A stretch of DNA of 64,000 bases from Symbiodinium natans (GCA_905221605.1 CAJNDS010001435.1:394001-458000), one strand, 5' to 3'; positions 22,984 to 33,431 are shown, counted from the stretch's first letter. A program made the numbers and translations. The notes: generated from the sequence alone by a model not told the origin.

Positions 22984-23563
22984 CCATGAACCGCCAAGTA
23001 AGTCGTTCCTCGTCATGCCTTGGCGCCCGCCCACGTAGCCGGGGCTCGCTGTCACTGATAGCCAGGCGCAGCTCAAGCAGCAACACCTGCGCAGAGGTTG
23101 CGCGGGATTTTGGCACTCTAAGGATTTTTAAAATTACTGCAGTGGCTGAGGTGTTCTGGGCAGGCAACTGCCCCAAATGTCACACTCCCTTGTCTGGGTT
23201 CGAAGTCAAACTCTTTGACCTGGTAACCCTAAACCCGAAACCCTAAACCCACAACCCTTGGGCGAGAAAGCGGGGGCTCGATCCCCCAACGCGTGCTGCA
23301 CCGAGGCGAGAGCCGCGGAACCGTGAGCCGCCTTGAAATCCCCTACCCCTCATGTTAAACCCCCCCCCACCCCCTAATCCTAAATACCCCCATTATCGCT
23401 ATATTTATCGAAAAACCCTAAACCCTATAACCCTAAACCCCCTAATTTTAGGGGGAGGGGATTTAAAAATGCTCTGAACTATTGAACGGCAAGGTGATGC
23501 ACACAGCCTCCTCTGCAGCTCCTTTCAGCTCGCAGAGTGGCTCGGATTCAAGCGCCTCAGGGT
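22984..23563 (-). CDS. Exons of minus-strand gene(s), unknown product
   Basis: Three islands: about 23563-23470 (ALESEPLCELKGAAEEAV..., ending in a TAA or an earlier GC donor), 23331-23254 (AAHGSAALASVQHALGDR...) and about 23170-22984 (ILKILRVPKSRATSAQV...DSEPRLRGRAPRHDEERL), the last ending in a GTAGGT donor. Acceptors CCTGAG, TTCAAG and TGCCCAG are visible. Phases between islands were not resolved. No family recognised. Confidence 0.5.
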
Positions 23564-23988
23564 TTACGGTTTAGGGTTTAAAGGGGCACTGGATTGAAGA
23601 AATTTGGGGCCGTCACCTTGAAAAATTTGGTGCTCATGGGCTTAGAAGGCAAAGAACACGTTCCGGTCCATTCATTGGAGACCAAATGAGCCTGAAAATT
23701 GGGGTCATATAGCCTGTACTACTGTAATTCCGATGAAGGCATTCTGAACCGTAAACCCTTTTCGGGATAATTTCGTCCCCAAGGTTTAGGGCGCGCAGCG
23801 CATAGGGGTTTGGACTTACGTGACTTACATGGCGTGGAGTTGGTGGTTTTTTTCGGTACCCTGCGCCCTAAATCCTGTCAACCCCAAACTATTCCCCTCA
23901 GTCAGAATAAGAATCAACATTCTACATGAAATCTTCCCTTGAGCTTATATACGCAAAGATATTCATACCATGCCAACGTTGTTTTGAG

Positions 23989-24066
23989 CCCTAAGCCCTA
24001 AGCCCTAAGCCCTAAGCCCTAAGCCCTAAGCCCTAAGCCCTAAGCCCTAAGCCCTAAGCCCTAAGC
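23989..24066. repeat. Homogenised variant array (CCCTAAG)n
   Basis: About eleven units of the variant CCCTAAG in a row, switching abruptly to CCCTGAA and CCCTAAA. A single base variant has spread through the whole local array. Confidence 0.95.
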
Positions 24067-24624
24067 CCTAAACCCTGAACCCTGAACCCTGAACCCTAAA
24101 CCCGAACGCGAGCGCAGGATGAGAAGCCAGCTGCAACAAAGCAACAACGTGGCTGCGAACGACCGGGTTGCCATTGACCCTGTAGCCTGGGCCATCTGCA
24201 TCGCGGTGTGTTAGGGTTTAGGGTTTAGGATTTAGGGTGTAGGGTGCAGGGTGTAGGGCTTAGGGTTCAGGGTTTAGGGTTTAGGGCTTCGTCCGGGCGT
24301 ATCATAAACTTGCTGCCCCCCCCCCCCCCCACTTAAATTGTAGTTGTTTGTGGGTGCCAATCCAAATTCCTGCAGGTTCTATGGGCACCAAGTACCCCAA
24401 GAAATCAAAAGACAATCGGGGGCTGCGGGGCTATACACCTCAAGCCCTCAATATCAAGCCCCGAAAGCACTTAAATCCCAACTCGTACATCCCAGGCCTG
24501 TAGAGCTTGCAAGATAAAAAAAAATTCGCCTGGTGCCAGGCAGCCCAGCTCTGAGCCCTAAAACCCTAAATTGCAGTCCTGAAGCAGTTCCTAAACCCTA
24601 AACCCTAAACCCTAAACCCTAAAT

Positions 24625-24698
24625 GGCAGGGTGTTGCGAGGCTTTAGGTAAAGCACCAGGCTTCCTCCGAACTGGTCCCCCGCATTGCCCGAACCTTC
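24625..24698 (-). CDS. Exon-like island, unknown product
   Basis: Minus frame GSGNAGDQFGGSLVLYLKP behind a TTGAAG acceptor, between telomere-like blocks. Composition suggests a folded domain fragment. No family recognised. Confidence 0.4.
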
Positions 24699-24835
24699 AA
24701 GCCCTAAGCCTTCGGAGTTAGGCTTAGGGTTTAGGGTTTAGGGTTTAGGGCTTAGGGTTTAGGGTTTAGGGTTTAGGGTTTAGGGTTTAGGGTTTAGGGT
24801 TTAGGGTTTAGGGTTTAGGGAATCGGATACCAACA

Positions 24836-24905
24836 CCCATTCACCGAGTGGCAGCCGCCTACTTCCCAGCTGCCACGGCCAGGAATCCGCCTCCGATTCA
24901 TCAAG
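24836..24905 (-). CDS. Exon with GTGAAT donor, unknown product
   Basis: Minus frame SLDESEADSWPWQLGSRRL ends at GTGAATGGG. The 5' part of the island is duplicated at 25011-25052. Confidence 0.45.
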
Positions 24906-24908
24906 AGA

Positions 24909-25052
24909 CCCAGAGAGCCCAACGCCAGGGTTTTATGACTCCTGTGATGAACTCAGGGTCAGGGTTTAGGGCTTAGGGCTTAGGGCTTAGGGTTTAGGGT
25001 TTAGGGTTCCCAGAGAGCCCAATGCTAGGTTTTGTTGGCTCCTGTGATGAAC
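24909..25052. repeat. Direct duplication with 102-bp offset
   Basis: CCCAGAGAGCCCAA-GC then CTCCTGTGATGAACTCAG occurs at about 24909-24955 and again at about 25011-25052, with telomere-like repeat between. A segment carrying exon edge and repeat was copied in tandem. Confidence 0.85.
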
Positions 25053-25073
25053 TCAGCGGCAGCTTTCACATTT

Positions 25074-25330
25074 TGGAGAGGTTGGGCTTACTGCCTCCAG
25101 TGGTGCGCAAAGAAGTTTCGGGCTTGGGGTCTTCGGCGGTGATCATTTTGGCTTTCGACTCGATGTCTAGTGTTCGACTTTGGGTTCGGGTTGATGGCTG
25201 CACAAAGATCCGCGGGACTCGACCTTCTGCGCAGAATTCTGAGGCGGAGGATTCTAAGCTTTTTCGGCCTAGCCACGAAACCCTCGCGCAGGGTACTGTT
25301 GGTGCAAGAAACTCGCATCCACCTCCAAGG
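25074..25330 (-). CDS. Candidate exon, Ser/Thr/Lys-rich
   Basis: The minus frame is open for about 80 codons: VSWLGRKSLESSASEFCAEG...IESKAKMITAEDPKPETSL...GSKPNLSK, followed by a GTGAAAG donor. Its low complexity and polar make-up suggest a disordered region. The plus frame over the same bases is also open (113 codons), so strand is uncertain. Confidence 0.4.
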
Positions 25331-25449
25331 AATATACCCATTTTCTGTGAGATTTCGAGTTGAACCCCCTAAGCCCTAAACAAAGGTTGAGGGTTTGGGG
25401 TCTCGGGTCTAAACCCCAAAACCTAAACCCCAAACCCTAAACTGCCCAG

Positions 25450-25540
25450 ACCAACCCCGGAACCGCCTCAACGCCGGTCGGAAACCTTCGCTTCGCGCGA
25501 TCTGCGCCCAGCCGCTGAGCCACCGAGGGCGGCTGGGACA
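25450..25540 (-). CDS. Exon-like island, unknown product
   Basis: Minus frame PPSVAQRLGADRAKRRFPTG behind a GTCCCAG acceptor, with a possible GC donor before telomere-like repeat. GC3 is high. Confidence 0.4.
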
Positions 25541-25559
25541 GAGTGAGGGCTTAGGATTC

Positions 25560-27230
25560 AGGGCTGAAAGGGTTTTTTGGGTTCATAGGGTTTATTTAGG
25601 GTTCATAGGGTTTACTTCGGGTGCAGTGTAGAGCTTTGAGATCTAGGACTCGAAATTCATGGTCGCAGATTTGACACTCGAGGGTACCTACTCTAGCTCC
25701 AAGCCTTCGTTATAGGGCTTTATATACGTTATCAGGGTGTAGGCTGTAGGAGGGTTTCCGAAAATAGGGGTACCCTTTTGCGGGGTCCCTTTAAGGGGCT
25801 TCTATTCTATTTAGGGGCACAAAAAGGGGAACCCTTTTCTTGAAATGCCCATGGGAGCTACCAGGGGGTTGTAGGGGTGTTTATAGCGGCAACCGGAGTT
25901 CTGACAGGCCAAGGGTTGGATGGCGCCCCTTTGGCGCGGCTGGATGCGGCTTGTCGAATGTCAACAGATGCCCGTTCGCTTCCCAAAACCTGAAACCCTA
26001 AGCCCTAAGCCCTAAACCCTAAACCCTAAACCCTAAACCCTGCAAGCTTGGCTCTCAATTTTGGATCTCATCAATACTAGAAACAGTTGTGCGTGTCCAT
26101 GTCCGATACTTTGGGTTAGGACAGCTCAAATCCGACGTCCGTCTACACCCGCTACCCTGCTCTCCTCCTACAGAAGTAAGACAACAAACGAACAACAACG
26201 CAAAACAAACCAGGCAAACAGAGACATATACACACACCCGCACACACACACACACACACGCACAGGCAAACACAAAAGCAAAACAGCAAAAACAAAAAAG
26301 AGACACGACAAGCCAACAGAAAAAACACACACACACAACAAAAAGCAAACTAAGCGGGAAAACACACCATGTTGAGCGTACATGCTTATAATGACAAGTT
26401 CGACTCCGGCTTGTGTTCGGCTACGCTTTTGGCAGTGCCCGATTCCTCCATAGTGTTGGGTCCCCCTCCAAAACCCTAAACCCTAAATATTCCCTAAACC
26501 AAAAACCCCAAACCCTAAACCCTAAACCCTACACCCTACACCCTAAACCCTAAACCCTAAACCCTAAACCCTAAACCCCAAACCCTAAACCCTAAACCCT
26601 AAACCCTACCCTAAACCCTAACCTCCCCAGCCTCGTGTCGGCCAAGAAGGCCACGGTGGCCTGCTTTGGATTTAGGATTTAGGGTTCCAGGTTCCCAGGG
26701 TTTAGGGTTTAGGGTTTAGGTTTTCGGGTTTAGGGGTTTAGGGGTTTAGGGGTTTAGGGTCTAGGGGTTTAGGGTTTAGGGGTTTTCGGGGTTTAGGCGT
26801 TTAGGGCGCCCGTTCTCGTTTGCATTAATGGGCCTATAAGGTAGTGTAAGTAGTACCCCTGTATAGAAGGCAGCGGTTCGACATGAAGGTCTGAAGGTCC
26901 CTAAACCCTAAACCCTAAACCCTAAACCCTAACCCTAAACCCTAAACCCTAAATCCTAAACCCTAAACCCTAAACCCTAAACCCTAAACCCTAAACCGTA
27001 ATCCTACTATACAGGGTATCTTTAGAATGAGCTCCTTAGGTAGAACAGCCCATTTTGTGGTTGGCTTGTTGGCTTTGTAGGTAGATTCTTGTGAGGGTGG
27101 GAGACTTCAGCCTGCGGTCCTATGGGCATTTCCCCGCAACGCGGGGATTCCCTCAATACACATAGTAGAACCCTAAACCCTAAACCCTAAACCCTAAACC
27201 CTAAACCCTAAACCCTATAAGAAGCGCCCC
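25560..27230. other. Repeat-rich stretch, few candidate exons
   Basis: Holds a degenerate family H element (25757-25868), a minus island at 25905-25985 (ANGHLLTFDKPHPAAPKG), a CA microsatellite (26222-26260), long CCCTAAA blocks (26460-26640, 26899-26998, 27170-27220) and a small minus exon at 26623-26667 (ATVAFLADTRLG) whose donor is GTTAGGGTTTAGGG. The reading frames at 26055-26391 come from the CA repeat. Confidence 0.5.
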
Positions 27231-27610
27231 GCCCCCTTTTCTATGGTCGGAAGCCAGCCGTATGGTAGATGGCAAGACTGACAAGACAGAAGACGAGCGC
27301 TTTCGTCTGATGATGAACATTCGGCGGGGAAATGTGAACTTTCGGGCCTTGGGCTCTTAGGGTCTTAGGGTCTTGGAGTTCGGGGTTTTGGGCACAGAGG
27401 CAACCACAAAAGAGAAACAAGCAGTGGCTTGTCTAGCACAGGCAGGAAGGATCACCACTGAAACGGCAATCCCGAACTCAGACCTGGAATTTGGAATGGC
27501 TAACTACTATTTGCTTAAGAACCCTATAAAAATAATCCCTATATTACCCTGATAAGGAGGAATATTGTTTATTTTTCGGGGGTTCTTAAGCAGTTCGTTG
27601 GTCGTTAATT
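27220..27610 (+). CDS. Plus-strand two- to three-exon gene, unknown product
   Basis: First island (about 27226-27359): APPPFLWSEASRMVDGK..., then EDERFRLMMNIRRGNV; a stop TAG follows unless the GTGAAC donor inside is used. Second (about 27397-27512): ATTKEKQAVACLAQAGR...AIPNSDLEFGMANYY, ending exactly where a GC-AG element begins (27513-27593), after which the frame continues FRWSLIKP and stops. The plus reading is far more natural than minus. It runs against the local minus-strand trend. No family recognised. Confidence 0.5.
27513..27593 (+). mobile_element. Introner-like element, family D
   Basis: An 81-bp element with 12-13-bp terminal inverted repeats (TGCTTAAGAACCC / GGGTTCTTAAGCA). The GC donor lies in the left repeat and the CAG acceptor at the right end. 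It directly follows a plus-strand coding frame, so it is probably a GC-AG intron. A decayed relative is at about 22007-22087. Confidence 0.7.
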
Positions 27611-28051
27611 AAACCCTAAACCTAAAACCCCTCAACCCTAAACCCTAAGCCCTACAGAGGATCGTCGGTATGGCGGCAGTTCCGCACCTTCTGACCGTCG
27701 TCGTCTGTGAAGCTTGAAACGGCCAAGACCTCACGCTGGTTTAGGGTTCAGGGTTCAGGGTTCAGGGTTTAGGGTTTAGGGTTTAGGGTTTAGGGTTTAG
27801 GGTTTAGGGGGAGGGGGTAAGCCCTCATGATCATAACTTTTATGCAGCTTCCAAGCTTGGGAGACCCCTGGCCCTAAATCCTAAGCGGGGAAGGGGCTTC
27901 ATAAAGTAAAAGCTGTCGGTTTAAGAGAAACCTGCGACATTACTGTGGGGGTTAGGGGGGCGGCGGGATCCGCGGGTTTAGGGTTTGTAAGGCTTAGGGG
28001 CTTAGGGATTAGGGTCTTGTATCTGGGCGGTTTAGGGTTTAGGGTTTAGGG

Positions 28052-28386
28052 TCCGTTGGCACCAATCCGAACCCTTGTCGCTCCCACCTTCTGAACACCG
28101 GCACACGTTTTCCCTCCTCCCTCTGCTCCCCCTAAGTTTTGTAGTTTTTTGAGGCTGCTTGTAGAACCATGAGTTTGATTTGCATACTGGGTAAAATCGA
28201 CCAGTCGCCCCCATAACTGGCCGTAGATGGGTTGCAGCTATCAAGTGGGTAGTCTCCTAAACTAGGGTCATTTTTGGGTACCCATTATACGGTGGGACCC
28301 TGTTTAAAAGGATCCCAAAAAGGAACCCAATTTTGAGAACTACCCATGTGGCTCATGGCTCCAAGCAAAACTTTTGTTCCAGGGAC
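28052..28386 (-). CDS. Two exons joined by an introner, unknown product
   Basis: Exon 28386-28344 (VPGTKVLLGAMSHM) starts after a GGCTCAG acceptor and ends with one spare base at GTAGTT. Exon 28237-28052 starts with CT after TTGATAG and reads ATHLRPVMGATGRFYPV...SNSWFYKQPQKTTKLRG...VCRCSEGGSDKGSDW. The joint makes GCT and keeps phase. The intron (28343-28238) is a family H element. A further minus exon upstream (28555-28464, CLYPEEVGEIAAGTFALAR) probably belongs to the same gene. No known domain seen. Confidence 0.65.
28238..28343 (-). mobile_element. Introner, family H (complete intron)
   Basis: The 106-bp intron begins GTAGTTCTCAAAATTGG and ends CTACCCACTTGATAG. Its ends are inverted repeats of each other (GGGTAGTTCTC / GAGACTACCC). 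Exons on both sides join in phase. Relatives: 34687-34749, 46664-46767, 50724-50808 and 25757-25868. Confidence 0.75.
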
Positions 28387-28463
28387 CTGAGCCCTCAACC
28401 CCCCAAACCCGAAACCCTAAACCCTAAACCCTAAACTCCAAACCCTAAACCCAAACCCTCCAA

Positions 28464-28555
28464 CCCAAGAAGTGTGGAAATGGGCGCCCGGGCCAGTGCA
28501 AAGGTTCCTGCCGCGATCTCGCCCACCTCCTCCGGGTACAAGCAAGTGAGGCCTT
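28464..28555 (-). CDS. Exon, probably same gene as 28052-28386
   Basis: Minus frame GLTCLYPEEVGEIAAGTFAL then ARAPISTLLG, behind a GTCTCAG acceptor. Strong GC3. Its donor could not be fixed between several GT sites just before telomere-like repeat. Confidence 0.5.
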
Positions 28556-28799
28556 CTGAGACCTTCTTAGGGTTTAGGGTTTAGGGTTTAGGGTCTAGGG
28601 TTTAGGGTTTAGGGTCAGGGTTTAGGGTTTGGGGTTTGGGGTTTGGGGTTTGGGGTTTTAAACGGTTTACTTGATACAAGGGCCCTTGCTATGGGGAGCC
28701 CCTGATATCTTCCCTTAAAGAATACCCTCTAAACGGCCCCAAACCCCAAACCCTAAACCCTAAACCCCAAACCCTAAACCGTAACCCGAAAACCTAAAC

Positions 28800-28920
28800 C
28801 CTAAACATGTATCAAAGAAGATGCAACAAGTTCCGGGTACGGCGATGCATCGTGCAGGGAACCTCCTCTGGAGCGTCATGCCGCCTTCGTGAGACCACGA
28901 CTCGGCGCAGAACCTGTTTA
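28800..28920. CDS. Exon-like island, strand unresolved
   Basis: Plus: CIKEDATSSGYGDASCREP, ending at GTGAGA. Minus: CAESWSHEGGMTLQRRFPAR. Both are open and both look like protein. The plus donor is good, but the neighbours favour minus. Confidence 0.3.
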
Positions 28921-29069
28921 GGGTTTAGGTTAGGGTTTAGGGTTTAAGGTTTAGGGTTTACCGTGTGGTTGCAAGGCTTTCGGGGAAAGTTTCGGGGTTT
29001 GGAGGTTTGTAGGCCTAGAGTTGAAACGGCTTAGGGGCTCATGGGAGCTTGCGGGCTCATAGAGGTTCA

Positions 29070-29290
29070 GGGTTTAGGGGAAGCTGCAGCAAGGTTCGGG
29101 AATTGAAGTCTGCAGCCGTTTTCCTGCGTAAACACGAGCGTTGGATCATTGGCTGCAGCTCATACACCCCTGAACCCTGAACCCAGTCCAATCGTTGCCA
29201 TCTCTTTGACGCACCCTGAAAGCTCTCCACGATCCAGCTGCGAAGAAACAGACAAGCCCGAAACCCTGAACACTGAACCTGAAATTCCAA
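29070..29290 (-). CDS. Exon-like region, unknown product
   Basis: The minus frame is open for over 60 codons: LRSWIVESFQGASKRWQRL...GVYELQPMIQRSCLRRKT...NSRTLLQLP. Basic and mixed composition, more natural than the Pro-rich plus frame. No family recognised. Confidence 0.45.
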
Positions 29291-29384
29291 ACTCGATAGT
29301 CTTATTGAGCCCTGAACCCAAAACCCTAAACCCTAAACCCTAAACAAAAAGCCCAAAACCCTAACCCTGCGCCTGAAACCTTAA

Positions 29385-29462
29385 GCCATCCAGATCGGCT
29401 GCCTCATAGCGGGCCCCCTCGCGCCATGGCGACTCCACAACCTCAGCAGAGACCGCGCGTAT
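29385..29462 (-). CDS. Exon-like island, unknown product
   Basis: Minus frame IRAVSAEVVESPWREGARYE then AADLDGL, high GC3, running into degenerate repeat. It is upstream of the 29070-29290 exon on the same strand. Confidence 0.5.
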
Positions 29463-29473
29463 ATGCCAATGTG

Positions 29474-29535
29474 ATAGTGCTATCATCTTTTCATGGTAGA
29501 ATAGATAGTGCTATCATGTTTTCATGGTAGAATTC
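29474..29535. repeat. Tandem 31-bp repeat, two copies
   Basis: GATAGTGCTATCAT-TTTTCATGGTAGAAT occurs twice in a row. Each copy begins with the near-palindrome GATAGTGCTATC. It is AT-richer than its surroundings. Confidence 0.9.
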
Positions 29536-29787
29536 TCCATGTTTAAAAAAATCATTGGAATATGGGAACCCCAAAATATTGTCATGCTATATAATATTAC
29601 CATATTATCGCAACTATCGCATCAAAAGGCGACTATACGTTTCAAATCACGGGCCCTTTATTGCAGACCTTGCGTTCAGAGAGCCAAACAGGATACCAAA
29701 ACAGAGAAGCAAGGACCAGGCTTCAGGGCTTGGAGGGACAGCCAAGAAGCACCGCACGCATATCCTTGCGATATCCATGCAGATATA

Positions 29788-29884
29788 TTTAGGGTTTAGG
29801 GTTTAGGGTTTAGGGTTTAGGGTTTAGGGTTTAGGGTTTAGGGTTTAGGGTTTAGGGTTTAGGGTTTAGGGTTTAGGGTTTAGG
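29788..29884 (+). repeat. Long (TTTAGGG)n array
   Basis: About 14 consecutive perfect TTTAGGG units. A second array of about 14 units follows at 30034-30129, and the 150 bp between them is unique, GC-rich and exon-like on either strand. Confidence 0.97.
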
Positions 29885-30210
29885 GACATAAAACGAACAT
29901 GTGCGTGTGTTGTGTCATCTGCACGTGGGCGTCCACGTGTTGTTCTAAAGGTTGACGACTATGGCATGGTCGTGCCACGTTGTGGAGTCCTGGATGCTCT
30001 TCGGGGCCCTCAACCCCTAAACCATGGAACCCTCGGTTTAGGGTTTAGGGTTTAGGGTTTAGGGTTTAGGGTTTAGGGTTTAGGGTTTAGGGTTTAGGGT
30101 TTAGGGTTTAGGGTTTAGGGTTTAGGGTTTCATACTCCCAGCTACTCCCAGAGCCTCCTCCGAGTCTTTGGAGTCCTCGCCCAGTGCCCAGGCCAACCTT
30201 GAGGTAACTT

Positions 30211-30345
30211 TAGGCTTTAGGGTTTTAGGGTTTTAGGGTTTTAGGGTTTTAGGGTTTTAGGGTTTTAGGGCTTTAGGGTTTTCGGGTTTTAGGGTTTTAG
30301 GGTTTTAGGGTTTTGGGGTTTTAGGGTTTTAGGGCTTTAGGGTTT
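30211..30345 (+). repeat. Octamer variant array (TTTTAGGG)n
   Basis: About 15 units of an 8-bp variant with one extra T, in place of the 7-bp unit. A related octamer array (GCTTTAGG) lies at 51994-52077. Confidence 0.93.
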
Positions 30346-30579
30346 AGGATTTAAGGGTTTAGGGTTAGTTTAGGGTTTAGGGTGTACCAGGCGTCACCGA
30401 GTTGCAAGATTTGAGGCTTTGGTGGGTTTAGGGTTTCTGGGTAAAGTTTGGGATTGAGAGTTTACAGGCTTGGTTCGGGCAAGTCTATAAAGTCTAGGGC
30501 TTGCAGGCTTAAGGGTGTAGGGATTCATCTAGAGTTGAGGGTTAAGGGTTTTGGGGATTCAGGTTTCGCCATGTGGGGC

Positions 30580-30652
30580 TGAGGGCCCGATTTGGGTCCA
30601 GAGGTGACAATCAGGCAGAGTCGGTGCCAGGCTTTGGTCACCTTCTTTGCTT
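30580..30652 (-). CDS. Exon-like island, unknown product
   Basis: Minus frame KKVTKAWHRLCLIVTSGPKS then GPQPHMAKP, behind a TGCCAAG acceptor. Composition strongly suggests coding. No family recognised. Confidence 0.45.
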
Positions 30653-30699
30653 GGCAGGGTTTAGGGTTTACGGTTTAGGGTTTAGGGTTTAGGGTTTAG

Positions 30700-32180
30700 G
30701 GTTTAGGGCGCCACACACCGGGATCGAGATCTGCGATTTCGGAGAGTCGGAGATATGGGGCATCGCTCTCAGGCAAGGTCAGGCACAGGCAGCACTGTGC
30801 AGGGCTTTCTGGCAGCTGCGGCAAAAGCGGTTTAGGGTTTAGGGTTTAGGGTTTAGGGTTTGATTGGTTTAGATTAGGTGCTAAGGGCTCCGGAGAGAGG
30901 CAGAGGGCATTGCGCCCGCCATAGACTACTCAGGCAACCTAAACCCTAAACCCTAAACCCTAAACCCTAAACCCTAAACCCTAAACCCTAAACCCCAAAC
31001 CCTAAACCCTAAACCTCAATCAGGAGCTCAGGGTCTCAGGTGTGGGTTTGAACCAGGCGTCCGCTGTGAAAGCCTACGACTGAGCCCTTTTCCCCTGGAC
31101 TCTAAACCCTAAATCCTCAGACCCTAAACCCTAAAACCCTAAAACCCGAAACCCTGAACCCTGAACCCTAAACCCTAAACCCTAAACCCGAAACCCTAAA
31201 CCCTAAACCCTAAAGGCTTTATGAGGTTTCCTGAACCCCCACACAGCTAGAAGGTCGTAGGTTGATTTTTGGGTAGCTACATGGTCCCGTTCAATATGGG
31301 CCCTTAACATGTACCCCTTAGATACCTTATACACTCAGGGGCTCATATTGTTGCAGAACCTTTTACAGGAGGTAAGGCATGTTAAGGGCCCAACCCGAAA
31401 ACCCCAACAAATGCCTAACAGCCCGAAAAAGCCCTAAGAGCGCCAAAAGTCCCAAAAAGCCAAAACAAGCCCCTAAAAATCGCCTAAACATCCCTAATAG
31501 CCCGAACACAACCCTTAAACAAAAACCCAAAGCCCTAAAACAAACCTAAACCCTAAGAGCCCTGAAAACCCTAAGAGCCCTTAAAACCCTAAAAGCCTCA
31601 ACAAAAACCCTAACAGCCCTAAAAAACCCTAACAGCCCTAAAAACCTTAACAGCCCTAAGAACCTCTAAACAGCCGTAAAAAAACCCCTAAAAGCCCCAG
31701 CAAAAAAAACCCTAACAGGCCTGCTCTGCAGCATGCCGGCCAACTTGCGGCTATGGGCGACATGGAGTCGACCGAGAAACTAAGGAGCTTAGAGGCTTCA
31801 GGGCTTTTGGTGACTTAGTAGGATGTTAGGGCTTAGGGCTTTAGGGCTTTTGGGGGGTTTTAGGGGTTTGGTAACTTAGTGTAGGGTTTTAGGGCTTTAG
31901 GGCTTTTAGGGGTTTTGGGGTTTGAGCTTGGAGGTTTCAGGGCGTAGTAACTTAGGGTTTTAGGGCTTGAGGGCTTTTAAGGTCATTTTAGGGTTGAAGG
32001 GCTTGTAACATTTTAAGGCTTCAAGGGTTTCCAGGGCTTAAAGGGTTTCAAGGTTTAAGGGTTTAGAGCGTCTAAGTCGCTTAGTGCCTGGGCCATAGGA
32101 TTTGGAGGGCTTACCTGGTAGGGTGTGGGGCTGAGGGTTTGAAGGCTTGGGGCTTGCGGGGTTTAGGGTTTAGGGCTTAG
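30700..32180. other. Repeats and ambiguous islands
   Basis: An island at 30708-30832 is open on both strands with natural sequence on each (plus IEICDFGESEIWGIALRQG, minus DAPYLRLSEIADLDPG). After long CCCTAAA blocks comes a family F element (31270-31396), a low-complexity CCCTAAAAGCC stretch (31400-31710) and its GGGCTTTTAGGG counterpart (31800-32060), which together form a loose inverted pair around an island at about 31750. Confidence 0.5.
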
Positions 32181-32387
32181 GGTTTAGGGCGATTGAGGTG
32201 GGAGCGTCCATAACCTTGGGGATACGAGAACCTCACCCATGTGGGGGTCTACGGTGCCTTGGGCCACCGGCAGTCACAGAAGCCCTGGAGACCCTGAACC
32301 GCAAGCCCCACATGCCCTCAGCTCCCAATTCAAAGGCTTAGGGTTTAGGGTTTAGGGTTTAGGGTTTAGGGTTTGGGGTGTAGGGTG

Positions 32388-32449
32388 CTCCCAAAGCCCC
32401 CTTCGTATGGTGCGGCAAACTCTAGCATCGTATCGTAGAGGGTCTCGCT
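32388..32449 (-). CDS. Exon-like island, unknown product
   Basis: Minus frame AFCGVSETLYDTMLEFAAPY then EGGFGS, behind a TGAAAG acceptor. Natural composition. A plus-strand frame is weak here. A plus island at 32188-32338 (TLGIREPHPCGGLRCLGPP...) is also possible. Confidence 0.45.
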
Positions 32450-32961
32450 GACCCCACAGAATGCTCTCAACTTTCAGTGGGTCTGTCTGGGGCTTATAGG
32501 ATCTATGTGGCGGTTAACGATAATTAATAAGGGACCCTTAACATAGACCCCACAAGTAGTAGGGTTCCTTTATAATGAGGACCCCAATAAGGCACCCCTA
32601 ATTTCGGAAACCCCAATGTGGCTTCAAGGTCGAACTAAGGGTTTAGGGACAGTGTAGGGTCTGGGATCTTGGGTTTGAGCCCTAAACCCTATAGATCCTT
32701 AAACCCTAAACCCTAAACTCTAAACTCTAAACCCTAAACCCTAAACCCAAACCCTAAAACCTAAAACCTAAACCCTAAACCCTTAAACCCTAACCTAGGC
32801 CCTAAAGCCTAAACCCAAACGCTCAAGGCACTCCACCCGGATCTTTCAACGAGTGCCGCGCGTTTCCTGAGAGTTCTCCGGAAGCCCCGCAGTGCTGCGT
32901 CTGCCAAGGGACGTTGCTGAAAGTTCGGGGTTTAGTTTAGGATTTAGGGTTTAGGGTCTAG

Positions 32962-33160
32962 GAGTCTCATTCGTGAAGTAAAAGTAGTGCTTGAAGGGGA
33001 TGGCGCGGCATCCACAGTGGCAAGTCTTCCGTCTCCCTACAAGCAGGCTTGCATTTCTGCCCGCTCCAAGTTGGTGGGGGGCCCCACGAAACAGGCCATG
33101 ACGATCAGCATCTGGGATCTGGCAATCGGTTTTGCTCAGCTTGGCGTCACCTCTAAGAAG
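32962..33160 (+). CDS. Exon-like region, strand favoured plus
   Basis: After a GGTCTAG acceptor the plus frame reads REVKVVLEGDGAASTVASL...PYKQACISARSKLVGGP...MTISIWDLAIGFAQLGVTS, about 65 codons. The minus frame is also open (SKTDCQIPDADRHGLFRG...). Plus is preferred for its acceptor and hydrophobic pattern. No family recognised. Confidence 0.4.
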
Positions 33161-33431
33161 TCAACCCTAAACCCTAAACCCTAAACCCGAAACCCTAAAG
33201 CCTAAACCCTAAACCGAAGCCACCTTGGGCAACCTAAATGATCCTAAATGCAGGACCCCAAGAGGTGACCTAGTGCTTCGAAGAAGGCTGGCGAAAGGTG
33301 GGCACAAGAATGGTCTGCTGGGAGGTTCAAGCGTAGTTAGAAATCGGGCTAGCAGTGAAACACAGTTACAGAAGGTTCGTGCATCGTCAAATTATCGGAA
33401 GGAAAAGTTTCCAAGTGCCCAAGCTTAACCC

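Noticed and set aside
26055-26391. Cys/Val-rich and Thr/His-rich ORFs
   Set aside because: Derived from the CA microsatellite.
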